Assembly (NCBI GenBank): GCA_030749275.1
Contig: JASMKJ010000340.1
Coordinates: forward strand, 1-12,643
Direction: 5' to 3'
DNA length: 12,643 bases
From: Acidimicrobiales bacterium
GTDB lineage: Bacteria > Actinomycetota > Acidimicrobiia > Acidimicrobiales > Poriferisodalaceae
This document shows positions 7,356-12,643 of the stretch, piece after piece. The translations under genes and the position numbers were made by a program. The notes beneath the pieces were generated by a model. It was given only the letters and a program-made list of their open reading frames with translations, was not told where the DNA came from and did not search any database. Position 1 is the stretch's first letter, and each line of letters starts with the position of its first letter.

Positions 7356-8108
7356 TCATTGAGTGAAGTGTTGGTTGATGGTTCGGTGCCACTTGTTGCT
7401 CGGCAGGGCACTGTGAGTGGCTGCCATACCGGTTGCGTATTTGCTCAGAGGCACCGGTCGATGACCTTGTCTCCATAACATTCGATCAAGGGGGCTAGGA
7501 CTGTCAGCCGATTTGGTTTCAATCACTACACCATTGACTGACACTTCTGTTCCATCGACCGTTCGGCATCTGACATTCAAGTCGGCCGTCAGACGCACCA
7601 ACGTCTCAGGATCAACAACCGAGATACGTTCGTAAGAGGTTTGCAAAGTGGGGGTGAGAGTTTCGGCGAACCCATCCTTGTTCAGCATCTTGTTGACGAA
7701 CTTTGCGGCATCGGCGGTCAAAGTCTGACGCGATGGCGCATCCTCGAACAGCCGGTATTTGAGACTTTGTCCCCGTTGCTCGCGAACCTTTACCTCGACC
7801 GTAGAGGTCTCGGTATCTGCATAGCTACGGGTGCGTACCTTCCAACGTCGTCTCCGTCGATGAGCAGTGCCACGGAATGACTCCAGGTCTCCGGTATCGA
7901 AATAGCATGATTCGTACGAAAATGATCGGTGCCCACCAATTTCTAGTGCGAACAGGGTTGAAGGCAGGATGGCGAAGAAACTCTCCGCTTCTTGAATGTC
8001 GACCACATATTTCCTGTCGAAGCGTTGCTCGAGGAGAGCCAAGTCTTCGATGCCTTCAAGACCAATTGAGGGGAAGCGTGCGACGAGCGACTCGAACCAA
8101 ATGGTCAT
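7356..8108 (-). CDS. VTC-domain protein (polyphosphate polymerase domain)
   Basis: This 250-residue cytosolic protein belongs to the triphosphate-tunnel metalloenzyme fold, VTC branch. Eukaryotic VTC4 of this type makes polyphosphate from ATP. Tunnel motifs are visible in order: LEQRFDRKYVV at 26-36, ESCYFDT at 66-72, HRRRRRWKVRTRSY at 83-96, VEVKVRE at 104-110, LKYR at 116-119, VRLT at 171-174, VIETKS at 195-200 and PLSKYATG at 220-227. Alternating Arg/Lys and Glu residues of this sort line the tunnel and bind phosphate and metal. There is no SPX domain and no membrane segment, unlike yeast VTC proteins. It is last in a minus-strand cassette, and its ATG overlaps the TGA of the DUF4956 gene in an ATGA junction, so translational coupling is likely. 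Domain identity is strong; polyphosphate synthesis by this protein is inferred. Confidence 0.9.
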   Translation of the reverse strand: MTIWFESLVARFPSIGLEGIEDLALLEQRFDRKYVVDIQEAESFFAILPSTLFALEIGGHRSFSYESCYFDTGDLESFRGTAHRRRRRWKVRTRSYADTETSTVEVKVREQRGQSLKYRLFEDAPSRQTLTADAAKFVNKMLNKDGFAETLTPTLQTSYERISVVDPETLVRLTADLNVRCRTVDGTEVSVNGVVIETKSADSPSPLDRMLWRQGHRPVPLSKYATGMAATHSALPSNKWHRTINQHFTQ

Positions 8109-8662
8109 GCCTTTAAGCGATAATGAACATCGACGTTGGTGCTGTCGTTGACCAGGTCGACTCGTCGAAGAGTCACCCGCCGCACCGAGACAGCATCTGC
8201 TCCTCCAAGCAGGGCTTCCACGACCTCAACTAACTCGGTTTCGTCGGTGTAGGCCCGATCAAGGATCATATTTTGGTGACGATATCCGCGCAGCAGTACC
8301 TGATGATCACCAAGCCACAACGCAAACAGCACAGCAGCCATCAGCGCCGGGGAAACCCATTCAGGTTCAATCTCAACGCCACCCAATAGCCCTATGGCCA
8401 GCGAGCTGAAGTAATACGCGATTTCTTGTTGGCCTAGCTCCGAAGATCGCAAACGGATGATGGACAACACCCCGAATAGCCCTAAACCCAAACCGAGGTT
8501 CACTTCGACATTGGTGAAAGTGGTGGCGATCGCCAGGACCGCCACGTTGACACTCAGTAGAGCCACGACCATGTCGCGTCGTCGGTTGCGGGGAAAGTAC
8601 AACCCGAAGACCAACAAAAGGACCGCTATCAGATCCGCTGCAATCAACACTGCTCGACTCAT
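8105..8662 (-). CDS. DUF4956 domain-containing membrane protein
   Basis: This 185-residue integral membrane protein has about five hydrophobic segments, near residues 5-22, 30-48, 55-69, 80-96 and 103-118. A soluble C-terminal domain of about 65 residues (VRRVTLRRVDLVNDSTNVDVHYRL) follows and is probably cytosolic. The hallmark of the family is the glycine-rich segment GLGLGLFGVLSIIRLRSSEL followed by QQEIAYYFSSLAIGL, which matches DUF4956 well. The molecular role is not established. The ATG is preceded by GAGAGG. Its stop overlaps the VTC-domain gene by 4 bp, and the CotH lipoprotein gene ends 77 bp upstream. The family often occurs with VTC-domain proteins. A role as membrane anchor or pore for the VTC partner, like VTC1 in yeast, is an inference from this pairing. 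Confidence 0.88.
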   Translation of the reverse strand: MSRAVLIAADLIAVLLLVFGLYFPRNRRRDMVVALLSVNVAVLAIATTFTNVEVNLGLGLGLFGVLSIIRLRSSELGQQEIAYYFSSLAIGLLGGVEIEPEWVSPALMAAVLFALWLGDHQVLLRGYRHQNMILDRAYTDETELVEVVEALLGGADAVSVRRVTLRRVDLVNDSTNVDVHYRLKA

Positions 8663-8739
8663 CCGACCGGCCTCTCTACCTACGCAACCAACCCATTGTT
8701 CACCCTAGACCCTGAACTTCCAGCGATAGTCGCAGTTGA

Positions 8740-10167
8740 TTAGCCCTTGTTTCGTGCTACTTCAAGCGCCGAACTCAAATTTGTGAGAGCGAGGTTCCAT
8801 TTCTCGACAGGTAACGCGTCGGAGTGCGTTGTTGCCGCTTCTGTAGTGGCGTCGCGAATCTGATCGACCCATTGATCAAGCATGGATTGAGTGCTTTCTT
8901 GGGAGAAGGGTCCGTTGAGAAATTCGGTGTTTGCCTGGTCGTGCTCGTCGACGAAAGTTGACCACGCCCCCAATAAGGGGTCGCACGCCGCCGATCTCTG
9001 AGGAATTTGCCATGCGCCGTAGGGAAATGGACGGCAGTCGTTACTGGTTTCGCCCCACCCGTCGGCGATTGCGGTTACCGGGCTGATATCGGACACGATG
9101 TTTACGAAGGCGTTGTCAAGGTCCCAGGGGATCAAGTGAAGTTGTCCAGAAGCGGGCTCTTCGTACCAATAGAAGTTGTGGTTGTTGCAGCCGTCGAAGC
9201 AGTACCAGTGCATAGCTCCATCGTCGTTGTGGATGGCTCGGTCAACAACGGCCCAACGCATCACTTCGACAATGTTGGTCCACTTTGCAGCGACGTTGGG
9301 TAGCTCGTTTTTGTCCGCGGCTGCCAATTCTTTGGAAAAGGTGCGGATATGAGTGACGTTCGCATCTTCTTCGTTTGTTTTTAGTGCCTGTTGGAAGTCG
9401 GATCGTTCGCGGGCGTCACCGTTTTCATTTAATGGCCATACTTCCTTGTAGAGATTTCCGTCTCCGTCATCGAACACTCGGTCTACGAACCTTCCGTCGA
9501 TTTGTTCGACGAACGCATACAGACCAACGTACTTTCCGTTGATATTTAGGCGGGCGTGGGTTGCTCGGGGAGCGGGAACTCCCATCTCGCGAAAGAGCCA
9601 GTATCCGAGTCGCTCATGCATTTGCGTCGGGTCAAGATTCATGGAGTGGAATTGCAGCTTCTTAACTCCCCAGAAGGTTTGCGAGCTGTCGTTCCAGTTG
9701 ATCTTGACCTTCATGGAAAGTTTGGTGCAGGTCTTTGCTCCGTCGGGTTGGAAAATATTTTGGCCGGTGAGACATCCAACCCAGGCACCGATCGATCCCT
9801 TGTAACGGACACCGATGGGAGTGACAGTTTCGCCTTCGAAGGTCAAGCTGCCTTCAACGTATTCCTCTTTACTTGGATCTCCGTCAATCTCTGCGAGAGC
9901 GTCTTCTGAAATGGTGAGTTCGAAGGTGTGTAACTGTCGTTGGTCGTATAGATAGTCAGATGAACCGGTGCGCCACTTTGGAACAGTAGGAGTGGCAATG
10001 GTTGTAGCGACTGTCGATTTTGTCGCTGCAACGGTGGTCGTCGCTCCCGCTTCGAGTGACACGACGGGTGCAGTGGTGTCCTCAACTTCGTCGATGTTTA
10101 CCTCGTTGGGATCGGTGCATCCTGAGAGCACAGCGATCGACACCACGAAAATACATAGCCAACGCAC
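8740..10167 (-). CDS. CotH kinase family lipoprotein
   Basis: This 475-residue exported protein begins with a lipoprotein signal peptide: hydrophobic residues 3-14, then the lipobox LSGC with C17 as the lipidated residue. A Thr-rich linker (about 31-62) leads to a CotH domain. CotH of Bacillus spores is an atypical, secreted-type protein kinase. Motifs seen are IGVRYKGS at 118-125, KLSMKVKIN at 149-157, KKLQFHSMNLDPTQMHERL at 169-187, FREMGVPAPRA at 192-202, the GKYVGLYAFVEQIDGRFV stretch at 211-228, GNLYKE at 237-242, DRAIHNDDG at 309-317, HNFYWYEE at 330-337 and LIPWDLDNAF at 345-354. The last of these holds the putative metal-binding DLD. The start codon is GTG; no in-frame ATG lies nearby and the signal peptide supports this choice. 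Six cysteines in the exported part may form disulfides. It leads the cassette with DUF4956 and VTC. The substrate is unknown, and kinase activity is inferred from family. Confidence 0.91.
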   Translation of the reverse strand: MRWLCIFVVSIAVLSGCTDPNEVNIDEVEDTTAPVVSLEAGATTTVAATKSTVATTIATPTVPKWRTGSSDYLYDQRQLHTFELTISEDALAEIDGDPSKEEYVEGSLTFEGETVTPIGVRYKGSIGAWVGCLTGQNIFQPDGAKTCTKLSMKVKINWNDSSQTFWGVKKLQFHSMNLDPTQMHERLGYWLFREMGVPAPRATHARLNINGKYVGLYAFVEQIDGRFVDRVFDDGDGNLYKEVWPLNENGDARERSDFQQALKTNEEDANVTHIRTFSKELAAADKNELPNVAAKWTNIVEVMRWAVVDRAIHNDDGAMHWYCFDGCNNHNFYWYEEPASGQLHLIPWDLDNAFVNIVSDISPVTAIADGWGETSNDCRPFPYGAWQIPQRSAACDPLLGAWSTFVDEHDQANTEFLNGPFSQESTQSMLDQWVDQIRDATTEAATTHSDALPVEKWNLALTNLSSALEVARNKG

Positions 10168-10240
10168 TTTGCCAGTTTTACAAGAAACTGTGGTGATTGG
10201 ACACCCACTATCTATGGATGAATGCGCAAACGTAGATGGC

Positions 10241-10282
10241 AGACGGACCGCTTTCGCCGAGGACTCTTGGCTCAGTCCGTCT
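10241..10282. promoter_or_regulatory. Nested inverted repeat in the CotH/P450 divergent region
   Basis: A perfect 8-bp outer stem (AGACGGAC at 10241-10248, GTCCGTCT at 10275-10282) encloses a second 6-bp stem (GCCGAG/CTTGGC, one G-T wobble, 4-nt loop). Together they could form a 14-bp interrupted hairpin. It lies 74 bp upstream of the CotH start and 90 bp upstream of the P450 start. It may be an operator shared by the divergent genes or a leader structure of the P450 mRNA. Function is unknown. Confidence 0.4.
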
Positions 10283-10372
10283 TCAGAACCAAATCAATTG
10301 TTGGAGATCCGGCTACGCTGGTGATGCGACGGCACTTTGTGAAGCCAAAGACCGACCATGGGGTAAGAGCTA

Positions 10373-11572
10373 ATGGATATTCCGAATCGACCTGATGTCG
10401 AAGACTGGGAAACAGACTTCGATCACTTACACAACGATTACGCGACAGACCCTTACTCGATTTGGAAAGAAATGCGGGAGGGCGGGTGTCCGGTCGCTCA
10501 TACGGAACGCTTCCACGGAGTGTATTTACCAACCCGCCACGAAGACATTTCAGCAATCGCACATGACACCGACCATTTCTCCTCGAAATCAGTGCTGGTC
10601 AACGATGTTCCTGTAACGGATATAGGTGATTTCAGCAGCCCACCAATCACCTCGGACCCCCCTGAACATCAAGATCATCGCCGCGCACTTCTCCCAGCCT
10701 TTTCACCAAAAGCCATCGAGAAGTGGATTCCAATAACACGCGACATCTGCAACGAATTACTCGACGAATTCTCCGACAACGGATCCTGCGATGCAAGCGC
10801 AGACTATGCCCAACACATTCCCGTGAAAGTAATCGCCCGAATGATCGGCATCCCCGAAGAAGATGGGGATCTCTTTCGGAAATGGGTCCATGACTTACTT
10901 GAAGTAGGACCGACTGACCTCAACGTTGCGCACGAAGCCACGAGGGAAGTTTTCGCCTATATGGGCGAGTACCTGAAGGAACGTCGCGCAGAACCACGTG
11001 ACGATATCGTCACCTACTTCATTGAGAGTGAGGTGGACGGCGAACCGATGGATGACGGCCAGATCCTCGGAGGCCTCTTCCTTCTTTTGCTGGCCGGGAT
11101 TGACACAACTTGGAGCTCGATTGGCTCTTCGTTCTGGCACTTAGGACAGAATCCCGAAGATCGACGCCGCCTTGCCGAGGATGACTCTTCCTATGACTCC
11201 GCGGTGGAAGAGTTTCTGCGTTTTTATTCACCTGTCACCATGGCTCGAGTCGTAACTGAAGAAGTCGAGGTATCAGGTACGACGCTTTGCCCCGGACAAA
11301 GAGTCCTCCTTCCTTTCCCATCAGCCAATCGCGACACCGAATTCATGGAAGACGCCGAAACTTTCAAGATTGACAGGCAAGAGAATCGTCATTCGGCCTT
11401 CGGTTTGGGGATCCACCGATGCCTAGGATCGAACCTGGCTCGAATGGAAATTAAAGTCGCCCTGGAGGAGTGGTTCCGCAGAATTCCTGAGTTCGAATTG
11501 ACCGACCCCAACATGGTGTGGTGGTCCAGAGGTCAGGTACGCGGGCCTCGATGTGTACCTCTGCGCTGGTGA
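10373..11572 (+). CDS. Cytochrome P450
   Basis: This is a 399-residue soluble bacterial (class I type) P450 monooxygenase, which needs a ferredoxin and ferredoxin reductase not found here. Landmarks are the C-helix DPPEHQDHRR at 95-104, the I-helix oxygen-binding motif AGIDTT at 241-246, the K-helix ExxR as E280-R283, and the heme loop FGLGIHRCLG at 343-352 with C350 as the thiolate ligand. All essential residues are present and length is usual. The ATG at 10373 is preceded by GGGGTAAGAG. An ATG at 10358 is ruled out because TAA follows two codons later. It has no membrane anchor. The CotH gene diverges from it across 205 bp. The 99-residue gene follows 99 bp downstream on the same strand. 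The substrate cannot be told; similar enzymes in actinobacteria hydroxylate terpenes, sterols or fatty acids. Confidence 0.96.
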   Translation: MDIPNRPDVEDWETDFDHLHNDYATDPYSIWKEMREGGCPVAHTERFHGVYLPTRHEDISAIAHDTDHFSSKSVLVNDVPVTDIGDFSSPPITSDPPEHQDHRRALLPAFSPKAIEKWIPITRDICNELLDEFSDNGSCDASADYAQHIPVKVIARMIGIPEEDGDLFRKWVHDLLEVGPTDLNVAHEATREVFAYMGEYLKERRAEPRDDIVTYFIESEVDGEPMDDGQILGGLFLLLLAGIDTTWSSIGSSFWHLGQNPEDRRRLAEDDSSYDSAVEEFLRFYSPVTMARVVTEEVEVSGTTLCPGQRVLLPFPSANRDTEFMEDAETFKIDRQENRHSAFGLGIHRCLGSNLARMEIKVALEEWFRRIPEFELTDPNMVWWSRGQVRGPRCVPLRW

Positions 11573-11659
11573 TTTCGCGATCAGTGTTACCCACCGGTTG
11601 AGCGACTACCGGATCGGGCAAGGCATCACTAAAGTAAATTTCACCCAACAACAAAGGAT

Positions 11660-11664
11660 GGGAG
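11660..11664 (+). promoter_or_regulatory. Ribosome binding site fixing a GTG start
   Basis: GGGAG lies 7 nt before GTG at 11672. The nearby ATG at 11659 runs into a stop after five codons, so the GTG is the better start for the 99-residue protein. Confidence 0.7.
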
Positions 11665-11671
11665 AAAAACA

Positions 11672-11971
11672 GTGAGCTATACCTCGTTTTCTATTGCTGC
11701 CCCAGGTCGTGCTTATGACGGTGTGACGGTGGGAAGTGACCGTTGGAACGAACTCCTTGGTCAACAAATGGCGATACTCGAAGCTGCAGGAACCGAACAG
11801 ATTCTCAGCGGATACGCCGCTGCCATCGGCAAGTTCATCAATGTCAACAAATATGCAAGTGTTGAGAACTCAGAAACAGTCATTGCGAAACTAGCGGCAG
11901 CCCAACTGATCGAAGTAGAAGCATCAGGTCCGTTCATTGAGTTTGAACGCTGGTTCGAGCTGATCGGCTAA
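11672..11971 (+). CDS. Hypothetical protein (99 aa)
   Basis: This is a 99-residue acidic protein that I do not recognise. It has no signal peptide, membrane segment, cysteine or known motif. After a short N-terminal strand-like part (SYTSFSIAAPG) it appears mostly helical. A long amphipathic stretch runs from DRWNELLGQQ to LSGYAAAIG, and another from VENSETVIAKLAAAQL to the aromatic C-terminus EFERWFELIG. It begins with GTG behind a good ribosome binding site, and it ends 24 bp before a very strong palindromic terminator. Together these argue for a real, well-expressed small gene. It follows the P450 by 99 bp and could share its transcript or have its own promoter. A small helical protein of this kind could be a binding or regulatory protein, but nothing in the sequence decides this. 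Confidence 0.72.
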   Translation: MSYTSFSIAAPGRAYDGVTVGSDRWNELLGQQMAILEAAGTEQILSGYAAAIGKFINVNKYASVENSETVIAKLAAAQLIEVEASGPFIEFERWFELIG

Positions 11972-11995
11972 ATCGATTCTGCTCGGAAGGGAACC

Positions 11996-12036
11996 AACCT
12001 GACAGGGACCGCCCCCGGGGCGGTCCCTGTCAGGTT
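11996..12036. terminator. Strong bidirectional terminator between convergent genes
   Basis: This is a perfect inverted repeat with 20-bp arms around a single central C, 41 nt in all; the core is GACAGGGACCGCCCC and its complement. In RNA a GC-rich stem of about 18-19 bp with a tiny loop would form on either strand. It sits 24 bp after the 99-residue gene (plus) and 59 bp past the stop of the Fur gene (minus), exactly between convergent genes. U-tracts are poor on both sides, as is common in actinobacterial terminators. Confidence 0.88.
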
Positions 12037-12095
12037 TAGGTCGGATCATGGAGCGCTCCTGCGTTCAGAGTGTGGAGCGCGAGTCGTGTCAGTGG

Positions 12096-12542
12096 TTATT
12101 GGCAAGCAGCGCAAGTGCCCAAGGCATCAAGCCGGTGATTGTCGACGCTGAACCTGGTTCTGTTAGCGGCTTGACGGAGGGAACTGTTGAGACTCTTCTC
12201 AACCGACGACGGCAACGAGAAATCGGCGATGTCACCGCAACTCGTGCAGATGATGTGGTGGTGATGTTCTGTGATGTGTTCTGCCAACTCATAGCGAGTG
12301 AATTCGTCATGGGTGACGATGCGAGTCACGGCACCAGATTCTTCGAGAACGTTGAGGTTTCGGTAGACACTTGATTGAACGAGTGAAGTGTCGGAATCGA
12401 CAATTTGGCTATTCGTAAGAGGCTTACCAGCGGATCGTAATACGGTCACTAAGCGGCGACGAACCGTTGAATAACGGTGTCCCATGTTGTGCAACAGTGA
12501 AGCGACTTTCTCATCGATTTGGGCATCACTCACTAGTGCCAT
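12096..12542 (-). CDS. Fur family transcriptional regulator
   Basis: This is a 148-residue metal-responsive repressor. The N-terminal winged helix spans about residues 10-85, with the recognition region SLVQSSVYRNLNVLEESGAV at 53-72 and the wing RYELAE at 83-88. The dimerisation/metal domain has the histidine cluster HHHH at 93-96 and two zinc-type cysteine pairs, C99-x2-C102 (CTSCG) and C144-x2-C147 (CAAC). HRLDALGTC near the end is characteristic of Fur/Zur proteins. Which metal it senses (iron, zinc or peroxide via PerR) cannot be decided by reading. The ATG has AAGGTGG a few nt upstream. It converges on the 99-residue gene, separated by the palindromic terminator. No clear Fur or Zur box was found in its own 101-nt upstream region within the window, so autoregulation is not shown. 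Confidence 0.93.
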   Translation of the reverse strand: MALVSDAQIDEKVASLLHNMGHRYSTVRRRLVTVLRSAGKPLTNSQIVDSDTSLVQSSVYRNLNVLEESGAVTRIVTHDEFTRYELAEHITEHHHHIICTSCGDIADFSLPSSVEKSLNSSLRQAANRTRFSVDNHRLDALGTCAACQ

Positions 12543-12643
12543 CGGTCCACCTTATTCGCTGCGCACTCAAGAACCGAAGCGCTGGTAGCTGTTGGCACAG
12601 GGCACAGACTAGACATCGAGATGGCCCCCATCCTTGGTCTGTC

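Noticed and set aside
7315..7360. Bulged 8-bp inverted repeat between the convergent GNAT and VTC genes as a terminator
   Set aside because: The loop is about 29 nt, one base is bulged and the right arm overlaps the VTC stop codon. Too weak to call.
11595..11613. CCGGT/ACCGG hairpin after the P450 stop
   Set aside because: Only a 5-bp stem with a 9-nt loop and no U-tract; not distinguishable from chance.
12621..12643. ATG-started open frame running off the right end on the plus strand
   Set aside because: Only 23 nt are visible and no convincing ribosome binding site precedes it.

Overview
The window looks like part of an actinobacterial chromosome, plausibly a Rubrobacter- or Acidimicrobiia-type environmental lineage. 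The reasons are a luciferase-like flavin oxidoreductase, a bacterial class I P450, acyl-CoA carboxylase-type carboxyltransferases, a GTG-started lipoprotein and moderate GC. The placement is inference. No rRNA, tRNA, CRISPR array, insertion sequence or prophage gene is visible. Genes are packed closely and no stretch over 300 bases lacks one.

Left half, positions 114-6458, all on the minus strand and read right to left: a luciferase-like oxidoreductase, two tandem carboxyltransferase-fold proteins 6 bp apart, an 88-residue unknown protein, and a divergent IlvD/Edd-family dehydratase. The set resembles a small carbon-metabolism cluster acting on an acyl-CoA or hydroxy acid. No biotin carboxylase or biotin carrier protein is encoded here. 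The two carboxyltransferases have lost different parts of the fold: one keeps the N-domain glycine loop and lacks the usual C-domain motif, and the other shows the reverse. This is the most interesting signal in the window.

Middle, 6695-10167: a plus-strand GNAT acetyltransferase of RimJ/RimL type stands alone. Facing it on the minus strand is a three-gene cassette: a CotH-kinase lipoprotein, a DUF4956 membrane protein, and a VTC-domain (polyphosphate polymerase-like) protein that overlaps the DUF4956 gene by 4 bp. This combination recurs in bacteria, but its function is poorly understood. The layout suggests an envelope system with a cytoplasmic polymerase-like protein, a membrane partner and an exported kinase-like lipoprotein.

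Right part, 10373-12542: a plus-strand cytochrome P450 is followed by a 99-residue protein of unknown family. That gene ends at a 41-nt near-perfect palindrome (20-bp arms), which probably terminates transcription in both directions. A Fur-family metal regulator approaches from the opposite strand. A structured inverted repeat lies in the divergent CotH/P450 intergenic region.
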